From contig CAVSWH010000001.1 in NCBI GenBank assembly GCA_963731625.1, positions 620,001-684,000 on the forward strand: a stretch of DNA of 64,000 nucleotides. The letters are read 5' to 3'. The DNA is from PALSA-555 sp963731625. Lineage in GTDB: Bacteria; Actinomycetota; Acidimicrobiia; IMCC26256; PALSA-555. Below the pieces are notes generated by a model. The model ran no database searches, was not told where the DNA came from, and worked only from the letters and a program-made list of their open reading frames with translations. Position numbers and translations under genes: made by a program. This document shows, piece after piece, positions 48,847 through 57,965 of the stretch. How positions within the stretch are numbered: the stretch's first letter is position 1; every line of letters starts with the position of its first letter.

Positions 48847-51243
48847 TCAGGCTGGCCGGCGGGCCTCGAGCTCGTCGACGGTCATGAGGACGGCCCGGGC
48901 CTTCGAGCCCTCGGAGGGCCCGACGACGCCGCGCCGCTCGAGAAGGTCCATGAGCCGCCCGGCCCGGGCGAAGCCGACCCGGAGCTTGCGCTGCAGCATG
49001 GAGGTGGAGCCGAGCCCGGAGCGCACGACGAGCTCCATGGCCTCGGCGAGCAGCTCGTCGTCGTCCCCGGCGTCGCCGCCGGCCCGGCCCTGGGCGGCGG
49101 TGTCCTCGGCGATCCCCTCGACGTACTGCGGCTCGCTGGCCTGGCGACGCCAGTGGGCGGCGACCTTCTGGATGCAGGTCTCCTCGACCCAGGCGCCCTG
49201 GATGCGGCGGGGCCGGCTCTCGCTGGCGGTGACGAGGAGCATGTCGCCGGACCCGACGAGCTTCTCGGCGCCGGACTGGTCGAGGATGACGCGCGAGTCG
49301 GCGAGGCTCGTGACCGAGAACGCCATGCGGCTCGGCACGTTCGCCTTGATGACGCCGGTGATCACGTCGACGGAGGGCCGCTGGGTGGCGATGACGAGGT
49401 GGATGCCGACGGCGCGGGCCATCTGCGCGATGCGACAGATGCTCGCCTCGACGTCGCGGGCCGCGACCATCATGAGGTCGTTCAGCTCGTCGACGACGAC
49501 CACGATGTAGGGCAGCCGCTCGTAGCCGTGGCCGGTGACCGGGTCGGGCTCGGCGGGGGTGGGGAGGTCGCCGCGGTCGACCGCGGCGTTGTAGCCGGCG
49601 ACGTCGCGGACGCCGACCTCGGCGAGCAGCTCGTAGCGCAGGTCCATCTCGCGGACGGCCCAGTCGAGCGCGTTCGCGGCGCGCTTCGGGTTCGTGACGA
49701 CCTCGGTGAGGAGGTGCGGCACGTCGTTGTAGGCGCCGAGCTCGACGCGCTTGGGGTCGACGAGGATGAGCCGCACCTGGTCGGGGGTGTTGCGCATCAG
49801 CAGCGACGTGACGAGGGAGTTGATGCAGCTCGACTTCCCGGCGCCGGTGGCGCCGGCGATGAGCACGTGCGGCAGCGTGCTGAGGTCGAGCATGACGGCG
49901 CGGCCCGCGATGTCGCGGCCGAGCCCGACGGCGAGCGGCGTCTTCGCCGCGGCGGCCTCGGGCGACGCGAGGATGTCGCCGAGGGTGACGAGCTGGCGCT
50001 GGCGGTTCGGGACCTCGACGCCGATCGCGCTGCGCCCCGGGATGGGGGCGAGGATGCGCACGTCGGGTGACGCCATCGCGTACGCCATGTCGTGGGCGAG
50101 GCTCGTCACCCGGTTCACCTTCACGCCGGGCGCGAGCTCGAGCTCGTAGCGGGTGACGGTCGGCCCCACGGTCATGCCGGTGACCTCGACGTCGACCCCG
50201 TGCTGGTGCAGCGCCTCGGCGAGGACGATCCCGGCCGCTTCCGCGACGCGGTGGTCCGCCTTCGCCTCCTTGCTGCGGGCGAGCAGCGTCGCCGGCGGCA
50301 GCTTCCAGGCGCCGGGCCGGCCGGCGCGCGCCACGTCGAGGGCCATCTGGCCGCCGGCCTCCTCGACGAGCGGCACGGGCGTCAGGCCGGGGTCGGTCGG
50401 GTCGCCGCCGGGTTCGGGGTCGCGGGCGGGCGCGGCGGCGGCCGGCTCGTCGCGCTCGAGGTCGTAGGGCGCGCCCGGGCCGACGTCGCCGTCCTCGTCG
50501 AACGTGGTGAGGTCGAGCACCGGCGCGTCGGGGTCGGTGGGTCGCGCGGTGAGCTCGCGGGCGCCGCGGGCGGCGACGCGCGCGCCGCCCGCGACGGCGG
50601 AGGCGACGCGGCGGGCGGACACGCCGGTGACGAGCAGCGCGCCGAGCAGGCCCAGGCCGACGAGGATCACGGCCGCGCCGACGGTGCCGGCCGCGTCGGC
50701 GAGCGGCCCGCCGGTGACCGCGCCGAGGTAGCCGCCGGCGGCACGCAGCGTCGCGACGGCGCCGGACAGGGCGGGGGCGCCGGCGGCGAGGTGCAGCAGG
50801 GCGACGACGGCGAGGGTCACGAGCACGACGCCGAGCCCGACGCGCAGGGTCGCCGGCTCCGGCGCGTCCGCCGGCGGGGCGGTGTCGTCGGCGGCGGGCA
50901 CCGGGGTGCGGGCCCGCAGGCAGGCGATCGCCGCGACGGCGCAGGCGATCGGGACGCCGTAGCGGGCCTGGCCGACGGCGGCGCCGAGCCCGTCGGCGAG
51001 GCCGCGGCCGACACCGCCGGCGAGGTCGGAGGCCAGTCCGAGGGCGGTCAGCGCGGCGAGGACGAGGAGCCCGACGCCGGCGGCGTCGCCGCGGTGGGCG
51101 CGCAGCTGGCGGCGGGCGGCGCCGGTGAGCGCGGCGGTGAAGTCGTGGCGGGGCGGCTCGGGGGTCGGGGTGCGCCGCGTGGGGCGGCTCGACCGCGGCT
51201 TCGACGGCGCGCGTCGAGACCGGGTGGTGGTGCGGGACGCCAC
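48847..51243 (-). CDS. ftsK: DNA translocase FtsK/SpoIIIE
   Basis: A 798-residue septal DNA pump. Four N-terminal membrane helices lie between about 45 and 225, an acidic/Pro linker follows, and the motor has Walker A AGATGAGKSS, LVDPKRVEL, and IVVVVDELNDLMM as Walker B. The C-terminal gamma winged helix (ELVVRSGLGSTSMLQRKLRVGFARAGRLMDLLE region) reads KOPS-type DNA sites. Start GTG with a TAGCGT hexamer 6 nt upstream. Confidence 0.97.
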   Translation of the reverse strand: MASRTTTRSRRAPSKPRSSRPTRRTPTPEPPRHDFTAALTGAARRQLRAHRGDAAGVGLLVLAALTALGLASDLAGGVGRGLADGLGAAVGQARYGVPIACAVAAIACLRARTPVPAADDTAPPADAPEPATLRVGLGVVLVTLAVVALLHLAAGAPALSGAVATLRAAGGYLGAVTGGPLADAAGTVGAAVILVGLGLLGALLVTGVSARRVASAVAGGARVAARGARELTARPTDPDAPVLDLTTFDEDGDVGPGAPYDLERDEPAAAAPARDPEPGGDPTDPGLTPVPLVEEAGGQMALDVARAGRPGAWKLPPATLLARSKEAKADHRVAEAAGIVLAEALHQHGVDVEVTGMTVGPTVTRYELELAPGVKVNRVTSLAHDMAYAMASPDVRILAPIPGRSAIGVEVPNRQRQLVTLGDILASPEAAAAKTPLAVGLGRDIAGRAVMLDLSTLPHVLIAGATGAGKSSCINSLVTSLLMRNTPDQVRLILVDPKRVELGAYNDVPHLLTEVVTNPKRAANALDWAVREMDLRYELLAEVGVRDVAGYNAAVDRGDLPTPAEPDPVTGHGYERLPYIVVVVDELNDLMMVAARDVEASICRIAQMARAVGIHLVIATQRPSVDVITGVIKANVPSRMAFSVTSLADSRVILDQSGAEKLVGSGDMLLVTASESRPRRIQGAWVEETCIQKVAAHWRRQASEPQYVEGIAEDTAAQGRAGGDAGDDDELLAEAMELVVRSGLGSTSMLQRKLRVGFARAGRLMDLLERRGVVGPSEGSKARAVLMTVDELEARRPA

Positions 51244-51249
51244 CGGGTC

Positions 51250-51255
51250 ACGCTA
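51250..51255 (-). promoter_or_regulatory. -10 element (TAGCGT) for ftsK
   Basis: Ends 6 nt before the GTG at 51243. Confidence 0.5.
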
Positions 51256-51312
51256 ACACCAGCCCCAGAAACGTCAGCGGACACAGGAGCCGCTCGGGCC
51301 CCGTGCGTCCCG

Positions 51313-52107
51313 TCAGAGCGCGGGGGCGTACCCGCCGTCGACCGGGTACACCTGCCCGGTGATCCACTCGGCGGCGTCGCTGCAGAGCAGCACGGCGAGC
51401 GGCGCGGGGTCCTCGACGCGTCCGAGGCGACCGACCGGGTAGTTGCGGGCGAGCTTCGACTCGAGGGCGGGGTCGGCCTCGATCGCCTCGGCGAGGGCGG
51501 CGTGCTTCATCGACCCGAGCGAGATGCAGTTCACGGTGACGCCGTCGCGGCCGACCTCGGCGGCGAGCCCGCGCACGAACCCCATCGCCGCGGCCTTCGC
51601 CGCGCCGTAGACGACCTGGCGGCGTTCGCCGCGCCGGCCGGCGTCGGAGACGATGACGAGGATCCGGCCCCAGCGCGCGTCGAGCATCGCGGGCAGGTAC
51701 GCGCGCGTCACGCCGAGCACGCCGGCGAGGTTCACCCGGATGATGGGGTCCCAGTCCTCGGGGCCGGATTCGGCGAAGGTGACGAGGCGCTGGCCGCCGC
51801 TCCCGCCCCAGGCCCGCACGCCGCTCCCGGCGTTGTTCACGAGGATGTCGAGCGCGCCGGTCTCGCGGTACATGCGCGCCACGGCGTCGCCGTCGCAGAC
51901 GTCGGCGACGACCGGGCGGGCCTCGCCGCCTTCGGCGGCGATCTCGGCGCACGCCGCCTCGGCGCGGCCGGGGTCGAGGTCGTTCACCCAGATGCGGGCG
52001 CCCGCCCGGGCCATCTGGATGGCAATGGCCCGGCCGATCCCCGCGCCCGCGCCGGTGACGAGCGCCACCCGGTCGGCGATGAAGTTCGACCAGTCGCGGA
52101 GGGTCAC
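51313..52107 (-). CDS. SDR-family oxidoreductase
   Basis: A 264-residue short-chain dehydrogenase: TGAGAGIG cofactor motif (18-25), acidic residue after strand 2 (NDLD) indicating NAD, NNAG at 91-94, catalytic S154 and Y167-x3-K171. The C-terminus (YPVDGGYAPAL) is of the 3-oxoacyl-reductase type. It starts 7 bp after the rnj stop and is probably co-transcribed with it, which is not a usual association. Substrate unknown. Confidence 0.87.
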   Translation of the reverse strand: MTLRDWSNFIADRVALVTGAGAGIGRAIAIQMARAGARIWVNDLDPGRAEAACAEIAAEGGEARPVVADVCDGDAVARMYRETGALDILVNNAGSGVRAWGGSGGQRLVTFAESGPEDWDPIIRVNLAGVLGVTRAYLPAMLDARWGRILVIVSDAGRRGERRQVVYGAAKAAAMGFVRGLAAEVGRDGVTVNCISLGSMKHAALAEAIEADPALESKLARNYPVGRLGRVEDPAPLAVLLCSDAAEWITGQVYPVDGGYAPAL

Positions 52108-52114
52108 GGCCGGC

Positions 52115-53776
52115 TCAGACCTCCATCACCACCGGGAGGACGGCGGGCCGCCGGCGGGTCCGCTCGTTGATGAGCCGGGCGAGCGCCCGGCGCGCGGCGC
52201 GGCGCAGCGCCTCGAAGTCGACGGTGCCGTCGGCGGTGGCGTCGCGGATCGCGTCGCGGACCGCGCCGCGTGCGTCCTCGAGGAGCTCGTCGGCCTCGGC
52301 CTCGTAGACCCAGCCGCGGGTGACGATCTCGGGGCCGGTGACGATCTCGCCGCTGACCGCGTCGACGGTGACGATCACCACGACGAAGCCCTCCTCGGCG
52401 AGGCTGCGCCGGTCGCGCAGGACGCCGTGGCCGATGTCGCCGACGATCCCGTCGACGTACTCGTAGCCTGCGGGGACGGCACGCCACTCGACGTCGAGGC
52501 CGCCGGGGTGCAGCGACACGGCGTCGCCGTCCTCGCAGACGACGACGTGCTGGGCGGGCAGGCCCATCTCGATGCCGAGCGCGGCGTGGTGGACGAGGTG
52601 GCGGTACTCGCCGTGGACCGGGATGAACCAGTCGGGGCGGACGAGGCCGAGCATGAACTTCAGCTCCTCGCGGGAGGCGTGCCCCGAGACGTGCACCGGG
52701 GTGGTCCCCTCGTGGAGCACGAGCGCGCCGGCGCGGTAGAGGCCGTCGATGACGCGGTGGACGCCCGGCTCGTTGCCGGGGATGGCGTGGGCGGAGAGCA
52801 CGACGACGTCGTCGCTGCTCACCTTCAGCAGCTTGTGCTGGTGGGTGGCCATCAGCGAGAGGGCGCTCATGGGCTCGCCCTGCGAGCCGGTGCAGATGAC
52901 GCACACCTCGCCGGGGGCGAAGCGGGCGACCTCGTCGGCGTCGATGATGGCGCCGGTCGGCAGCGCCAGGACGCCCATCTCGCGTCCGAGCGTGACGTTC
53001 TGGGTCATCGACCGGCCGAGGAACGCGACGCGCCGCCCGGCGGCGATGGCCTCCTCGGCGACCTGCTGCACGCGGTGCAGGTGCGACGCGAACGACGCGA
53101 CGATGAACCGCTTCGTCGGGTGGTCGCGGAACAGGTTGCGCATGACCGGCCCGACCGTCGACTCAGAGGAGGTGAAGCCGGCCTTCTCGGCGTTCGTGGA
53201 ATCCGAGAGGAGGAGCCGCACGCCGGCGCGGCCGAGCTCGCCGAGGCGGGCGACGTCGGTGCGGCGCCCGTCGACCGGGGTGAGGTCGAGCTTGAAGTCG
53301 CCGGTGTGCAGGATCGTGCCGGCGGGCGTCGAGTACGCGACGGCGACCGAGTGCGGCACCGAGTGGGCGACGGGGATGAACTCGCAGTCGACGCCGCCGA
53401 TGCGGCGGGTCTCGCCGTCGGCGACGGGGATGAGCTCGGTGCGGCCGAGGAGCCCGGCCTCGTCGATGCGGTTGCGGGCCAGGCCGAGGGCGAGGCGGGA
53501 CCCGTAGATCGGGGCGCGGACGTCGCGCAGCAGGTAGGCGAGCCCGCCGACGTGGTCTTCGTGGCCGTGGGTGACGACGATGCCGTCGACCGCGTCGGCG
53601 TGGTCGCGCAGGAACGTGAAGTCGGGGAGGACGAGGTCGACGCCGGGCATGTCGTCGGTCGGGAACATGAGCCCGCAGTCGATGACGAGGATGCGCCCGT
53701 CGACCTCAAGACAGGCGCAGTTGCGCCCGATCTCGCCGAGCCCGCCCAGGAACACGAGCCGGACGGACGCGGTCAT
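52115..53776 (-). CDS. rnj: Ribonuclease J
   Basis: A 553-residue metallo-beta-lactamase/beta-CASP nuclease with 5'-exonuclease and endonuclease activity on RNA. Metal motif HGHEDH is at 70-75; DCGLMFP and GDFKLD supply other ligands; the beta-CASP part has SDSTNAEKAGFTSSE, and the C-terminal HASREELKFML contributes His motif C-like elements. Start ATG with TAACTT 6 nt upstream. Same genomic place as RNase J in mycobacteria, ahead of ftsK. Confidence 0.97.
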   Translation of the reverse strand: MTASVRLVFLGGLGEIGRNCACLEVDGRILVIDCGLMFPTDDMPGVDLVLPDFTFLRDHADAVDGIVVTHGHEDHVGGLAYLLRDVRAPIYGSRLALGLARNRIDEAGLLGRTELIPVADGETRRIGGVDCEFIPVAHSVPHSVAVAYSTPAGTILHTGDFKLDLTPVDGRRTDVARLGELGRAGVRLLLSDSTNAEKAGFTSSESTVGPVMRNLFRDHPTKRFIVASFASHLHRVQQVAEEAIAAGRRVAFLGRSMTQNVTLGREMGVLALPTGAIIDADEVARFAPGEVCVICTGSQGEPMSALSLMATHQHKLLKVSSDDVVVLSAHAIPGNEPGVHRVIDGLYRAGALVLHEGTTPVHVSGHASREELKFMLGLVRPDWFIPVHGEYRHLVHHAALGIEMGLPAQHVVVCEDGDAVSLHPGGLDVEWRAVPAGYEYVDGIVGDIGHGVLRDRRSLAEEGFVVVIVTVDAVSGEIVTGPEIVTRGWVYEAEADELLEDARGAVRDAIRDATADGTVDFEALRRAARRALARLINERTRRRPAVLPVVMEV

Positions 53777-53782
53777 GCTGGC

Positions 53783-53788
53783 AAGTTA
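53783..53788 (-). promoter_or_regulatory. -10 element (TAACTT) for rnj
   Basis: Ends 6 nt before the ATG at 53776. Confidence 0.45.
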
Positions 53789-53835
53789 GTGCGGCGTCGC
53801 GTCCCGACCGGGGGAGCCCCCGCCGGGACGTCGCC

Positions 53836-54954
53836 TCAGGCGGCGCTGCCGGCGCGGTCCTTGGCGACCTCGTCGAGCATCGCGTACTCCTCGCCGGTGT
53901 CGACCCAGTCCTCGAACTGGATGACGCCGAGCTCGGTGAACTGCTGGCGCAGCCAGCCGTCGGCCGCGTCGAGGAGCCCGAGCTTCTTGCAGTTCGGGAC
54001 GATCTTCGAGAACAGCATCGACTGGAAGATCGGCCGGTCCGGGTCCTGGAGGACGACCTTCACCGCCTCCTGCACGTTGATGCCCATCCGCTCCCAGACC
54101 TCCTGCTGGAGGAACCGGTCGCGCATGCGCACCGCGGCCTCGAACGCGAACTCCTGGCGCTCGCGGATCTCGCTGGCCGACAGCTGCTCGTAGTACTCCT
54201 TGAGCGAGAGGACGCCGAAGGCGACGTGGCGGGCCTCGTCGCTCATCACGTAGCGGAGCAGCTGCTTGAGGAGCGGCTCGGTCGTCATCTGGTGCATGAA
54301 CCCGAACGCGGCGAGCGCGAGGCCCTCGACCATGATCTGCATGCCGAGGTAGGTCATGTCCCAGCGGCTGTCGCCGATGATGTCGTCGAGCAGCATCCGC
54401 AGGTGCGCGTTGATCGGGTAGTAGCCGTGGAGCTTCTCGTTGAGGTAGCGGCTGAACACCTCGACGTGGCGGGCTTCGTCCATCACCTGCGTCGACGCGT
54501 AGTACTTGGCGTCGATCCACGGGACGGTCTCGACGATCTGGGCGGTGCAGATGAGTGCGCCCTGCTCGCCGTGGAGGAACTGGGAGAGCGTCCAGCTCTG
54601 CGACTCGATGTTGAAGTCGAGCCATTCCTTGTCGCCCCAGTGCTGGAAGGGGGTGCCGGTGAGGTCGATGCGGTTGTCGCCGTAGCCGTTCTGCACCTGG
54701 TTCGCGGCGGCGACCGCGGCCGGGTCGACGTCGGTGTCCCACGGCAGGTCGTTGGCGTTCCACTGCGAGGTCTTCGCCTTCTCGTAGAGGCGCTGCAGCG
54801 GCTTGCGGGACTGCTGGTAGTCCCACGTGAAGATCGCTTCGGCGTCGGCGCGGACGGCGTGCGAGACCGCGTCGACGTCCCGGTTGGTGACCGCCAGGAT
54901 CGCCTCGATGTCGTTGACGTTGGCGCGGCCGATGAGCTCTTCGGTGCTGGACAT
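53836..54954 (-). CDS. Ferritin-like diiron protein (RNR R2-like/oxygenase fold)
   Basis: A 372-residue helical protein with two E-A-R-H motifs (VMDEARHVEVF and VMSDEARHVAFG) plus earlier and later Glu residues, as needed to bind a di-iron or Mn/Fe centre. It does not look like a true NrdB. Similar actinobacterial proteins are annotated only as ferritin-like. ATG 54954 follows GGAGG at 5 nt spacing and begins 2 bases after the TetR gene, so the two form an operon under the TetR operator. The reaction is unknown; hydroxylation or desaturation of a lipid-like substrate is a guess. Confidence 0.86.
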   Translation of the reverse strand: MSSTEELIGRANVNDIEAILAVTNRDVDAVSHAVRADAEAIFTWDYQQSRKPLQRLYEKAKTSQWNANDLPWDTDVDPAAVAAANQVQNGYGDNRIDLTGTPFQHWGDKEWLDFNIESQSWTLSQFLHGEQGALICTAQIVETVPWIDAKYYASTQVMDEARHVEVFSRYLNEKLHGYYPINAHLRMLLDDIIGDSRWDMTYLGMQIMVEGLALAAFGFMHQMTTEPLLKQLLRYVMSDEARHVAFGVLSLKEYYEQLSASEIRERQEFAFEAAVRMRDRFLQQEVWERMGINVQEAVKVVLQDPDRPIFQSMLFSKIVPNCKKLGLLDAADGWLRQQFTELGVIQFEDWVDTGEEYAMLDEVAKDRAGSAA

Positions 54955-54956
54955 GG

Positions 54957-55580
54957 CTACCTCCGAGAGGGGAGATCGGTGGACGAACGGGCAAGGGCAG
55001 GGACGATGAACGCGGACGCGTACCGCCGGACGGCGGCCTCGTCGTCGAGGGGGACGGGCGCGTGCGGTGCGCAGAGCAGGGTGAGCCCGATGCGGGTGAC
55101 CCACTCGGCACCGCGGGCGGCCTGGTCGGCGCCGACGTAGGGAGCGAACGCGGGCGCGAGCGTGTGGCTGGCCCGGGCGAGGAGCGCGTCGAGGCCGCCG
55201 AAGGACAGGCTCGGCAGGAGCCGCTCCGGCTCGTACGCCGCGACGTAGCTCAGCGCGGGGTGGCCGGCGAGCTCGCGGTGCGCGGTGCGCAGCACGGCGA
55301 CGACGGCGTCCTCGAGCGTGCGCGTCGCCCCGGCGGCGTCGAGGAGCGCGGTCGTGACCCGTGCCGCCTCGAGGCGGACCGCGGCGTCGACGACGGCCTG
55401 CTTGCTCGCGAAGTTGCGGTAGAGGGTCGCCCGGGAGGTCCCCGCCTCGCGGGCGACGTCGTCCAGGGTCGTCTTGCGGAGCCCCTGCCGGGCGACGCAC
55501 GCCAGCAGCGCCTCGGCTGCCCGGGCCTCCAGGTCCGAGGGCCGGAGGGCGGGCACACGCTCGGTGAGGACCACACTCAT
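54957..55580 (-). CDS. TetR-family transcriptional regulator
   Basis: A 207-residue repressor: helix-turn-helix at about 37-60 (TTLDDVAREAGTSRATLYRNF) and a helical ligand-binding domain. A 27-bp inverted repeat begins 7 bp upstream of its ATG, so it should repress itself and the ferritin-like gene that follows. The effector is unknown. Confidence 0.93.
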   Translation of the reverse strand: MSVVLTERVPALRPSDLEARAAEALLACVARQGLRKTTLDDVAREAGTSRATLYRNFASKQAVVDAAVRLEAARVTTALLDAAGATRTLEDAVVAVLRTAHRELAGHPALSYVAAYEPERLLPSLSFGGLDALLARASHTLAPAFAPYVGADQAARGAEWVTRIGLTLLCAPHAPVPLDDEAAVRRYASAFIVPALARSSTDLPSRR

Positions 55581-55586
55581 CCTGCT

Positions 55587-55613
55587 TGAGACGATACGAC
55601 TCGATTCGTCTCA
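55587..55613. promoter_or_regulatory. Probable TetR operator (TGAGACGA-N11-TCGTCTCA)
   Basis: Perfect 8-bp arms, TGAGACGA (55587-55594) and TCGTCTCA (55606-55613), lie 7 bp upstream of the tetR start and overlap its likely promoter (TATCGT on the minus strand, 10 nt before the ATG). Confidence 0.8.
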
Positions 55614-55658
55614 GCGTCAACGACTGGGGGTGTGGCGTGCGTCACCGCCAGGGGCGGC

Positions 55659-56210
55659 CTACGCGCCGAGGAGCTTCGCCTTCTGGGCCTGGAACTCGGC
55701 GTCGGTGAGGGCGCCGCTGTCCCGGAGGCTGGCCAGCTTCTCGAGCTCGCCGGCGAGGCTCGAGGACTGGCCGGTCGACGGCGGGGCGGCCGCGCTCGCC
55801 GGCGCGGCGGCGGGGCCACCTTGGATCCATCGGCCGCCCGTGAAGATGGCCGCACCCCCGGCCGACTGGGACATGGCCTGCTCGACGATGTGATTCTGCT
55901 GGGCGGCCTGCACCTGACCCCAGGACTCCGTGGGCGCGGTGGGATCGATGGCGACTTTCGAGTGGTCGCGCGGGTCGTAGAGCACGCTGACGAGCGACCC
56001 GAGGGAGGGCCCGCCCTGGCTCGCCGGGTACGGCACCTGGATCGTGGCGTTGAAGGGCCCGGTGTCCTCGGGCATCACCCGCATCGTCACCTTCCAGACG
56101 ATCTGGCTGGGGTCGGCCTTCCACTTCCTGCCGGACTTCGCCTCGCTGATCAGGGCCCGCGCCGGCGTCGCCCCGCTGGCCCGCAGCTCCTCAAGACCAG
56201 GCTCACCCAT
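55659..56210 (-). CDS. SHOCT-domain protein of unknown function
   Basis: A 183-residue soluble protein. The N-terminal ~100 residues form a beta-rich domain (GATPARALISEAKSG, then SVLYDPRDHSKVAID), a Pro/Ala linker follows, and the C-terminal 30 residues are a SHOCT motif (LEKLASLRDSGALTDAEFQAQKAKLL), a short oligomerisation element. Its beta domain resembles the protein encoded immediately upstream on the same strand. No membrane segment. The role is unknown. Confidence 0.82.
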   Translation of the reverse strand: MGEPGLEELRASGATPARALISEAKSGRKWKADPSQIVWKVTMRVMPEDTGPFNATIQVPYPASQGGPSLGSLVSVLYDPRDHSKVAIDPTAPTESWGQVQAAQQNHIVEQAMSQSAGGAAIFTGGRWIQGGPAAAPASAAAPPSTGQSSSLAGELEKLASLRDSGALTDAEFQAQKAKLLGA

Positions 56211-56252
56211 CGCATGCTCCTCGGTCGAAGGTTCTCGTCATGTCTTGCTCGC

Positions 56253-56645
56253 TCACGTGCCCGACCAGTCGATCGCGACGTGCTGGGGCTGGACCGGGTC
56301 GACGCGCACGTCGAGGTCGGCGCCGGCCTGCAGGCGGCCGAAGTGGTGGGGCGACACGGTGGTCGTGAGCCGGAGGTCGTAGGGCGCCCGGCCGCCGACG
56401 GCGACGCTGAGGTCCAGCACGACCTGGGGGTTGAACTGCACGAGGACCCCGGTGTCGGTGAACCGTGTGATCGTCGCCCGACCCCGGGTGCCCGATTCGA
56501 GCAGCGCCTCCTCGGCATGAATCTGGGCCTGCAGCGCCATCGCGTCGTCGACGATCGCCTGGTTGGCCGTCGACTGCTCCGACCGGACCGCGTCCTCCTC
56601 GGGACGCGGTCCGACCGGCGTCGGCCGCTCGTTGGCGGTGTCCAT
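56253..56645 (-). CDS. Uncharacterised small beta-domain protein related to the SHOCT protein
   Basis: A 130-residue protein. About 45 hydrophilic residues precede a beta-rich domain (SGTRGRATITRFTDTGVLV, then ADLDVRVDPVQPQHVAIDW) with the same outline as the N-terminal domain of the neighbouring SHOCT protein, but it has no SHOCT tail. The gene lies between that gene and another unknown one, all on the same strand with gaps of 42 and 66 bp. No function can be assigned. Confidence 0.75.
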   Translation of the reverse strand: MDTANERPTPVGPRPEEDAVRSEQSTANQAIVDDAMALQAQIHAEEALLESGTRGRATITRFTDTGVLVQFNPQVVLDLSVAVGGRAPYDLRLTTTVSPHHFGRLQAGADLDVRVDPVQPQHVAIDWSGT

Positions 56646-56711
56646 CCCGTGCTCCCCTGCCTGCCCGCCCTGGCCTGCCGTCGGGACGCGGCCAGCCCCT
56701 GGCCGTCGGCG

Positions 56712-57272
56712 CTACGACGCGATCGCGGTGAGGACCGCCTCGCTCGCCGGGTCCCGACCGACCATGAACTGGGTCGGCTGGCCGATGCCCGGCGCCATGT
56801 TCGCCAGCATCTGGTTCGGCAGGTACAGGGTGAGGATCTGGCGGTCAGCGGGCACGCCCTGCGCCGCGGCGGCGATGTCGATCCCGCGCTTGGCCTGGAA
56901 CCCGGCCCGGTCCCATGTCTTCAGCGCCTTCCCGACGCTCAGGTCCTTGCCCTTCTTCGCCTTCGCTTCGATGGCGTGGATCTTCGTCGGCGTCACCGCG
57001 AGGACGAACATGCTCGGCAGCCCGCCGGTCCGCATCTCCCCCACGCCCTTCATGCTCTTCCCCATGAACTTGGTCATGCCCTTGCTGATCGACATGCTGG
57101 CGTTGGCCATCCCCTGCATGCCCTTGCCCATGCCGACGGCACCCACGGCCATGCCGACCTTGAGCTCCTCACAGCGCGTCGCCGCCTCGACCGGCTCGTC
57201 GAGGATGCCCCCGGCGGCGGCCTTCGCCTGCTCGTTCCACTTGAGCTCATCCTGGGTCATCACGTCTGCCAC
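56712..57272 (-). CDS. Uncharacterised protein
   Basis: A 186-residue protein. The middle is Gly/Met-rich (MGKGMQGMANASMSISKGMTK region, about residues 45-75) and the second half is beta-like (FVLAVTPTKIHAIEAK, ILTLYLPN), reminiscent of PH-like domains, though this is not firm. GTG 57272 is supported by CAGGAGG 8 nt upstream; the longer open frame runs through the TetR gene and is rejected. First gene of a three-gene set with the two beta-domain proteins downstream. Confidence 0.75.
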   Translation of the reverse strand: MADVMTQDELKWNEQAKAAAGGILDEPVEAATRCEELKVGMAVGAVGMGKGMQGMANASMSISKGMTKFMGKSMKGVGEMRTGGLPSMFVLAVTPTKIHAIEAKAKKGKDLSVGKALKTWDRAGFQAKRGIDIAAAAQGVPADRQILTLYLPNQMLANMAPGIGQPTQFMVGRDPASEAVLTAIAS

Positions 57273-57361
57273 CGTTTTGCCTCCTGTCTGGGACCGGCAC
57301 CCCGGTCCGCGTCGCGCCATCCTCGCCCGATGGCGTGCCCCGGGTCCTGAGTAGCCGGTAC

Positions 57362-57934
57362 TCAAGTCCCCCGGGCGGCCCCCGCGGCGAGGATCCCACC
57401 GAGCAGCTCGGCCCGGACGAGCGCCCGGACCGCGGCCGGGTCCTCGAGGTCCCACCGGCCGGGGCTGCCGATGAGGGACAGCACCATCCGGGCCAGGTAG
57501 TCGGCGGCGGCGTCGACGTCGACGCCCGGGCGGAGCCGGCCGGCTTCGGCCTCTGCGGCGAGGAGCGGCCGCAGGTACGCCGCGATGTAGCCGAGGACCC
57601 GGTCCTGCTCGAGGGTCATGAGGCGGAGCAGCGAGCCGGGCTCGGTGACGAGGATCTTCTGGAGGACGGCGTGCTCGCCGACGGCCCGGTGGGCGAAGGT
57701 GAGCGCCGTCTCGAGGCGGGCAGCGAGGTCCGGGGCGTCGGCGACCGCGTCGGCGAGCCGGGCGAAAAAGTGGTTCATCTCCCAGCCGACCGTCTCGCGC
57801 AGCAGCTGGTCGCGCCCACCCGGGAAGAGCCGGTAGATGGTGGCGCGCGACACCCCGGACGCCTTCGCCACGTCGTCGACGGTCGTCTTGTCGATCCCGT
57901 AGTGGGCGACGCAGTCGTACGCGCCGGCGAGCAC
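57362..57934 (-). CDS. TetR-family transcriptional regulator
   Basis: A protein of about 190 residues with helix-turn-helix KTTVDDVAKASGVSRATIYRLF near the N-terminus (about 17-37) and a helical effector domain. GTG 57934 leaves a very short first helix; the frame is open further upstream with family-like residues but no start codon. It follows dapB by 31 bp. Its regulated genes are unknown; the downstream unknown gene on the same strand is a candidate. Confidence 0.87.
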   Translation of the reverse strand: MLAGAYDCVAHYGIDKTTVDDVAKASGVSRATIYRLFPGGRDQLLRETVGWEMNHFFARLADAVADAPDLAARLETALTFAHRAVGEHAVLQKILVTEPGSLLRLMTLEQDRVLGYIAAYLRPLLAAEAEAGRLRPGVDVDAAADYLARMVLSLIGSPGRWDLEDPAAVRALVRAELLGGILAAGAARGT

Positions 57935-57965
57935 GCGCGTGGCGGGCGTGCCCGACGGTCGCCAC

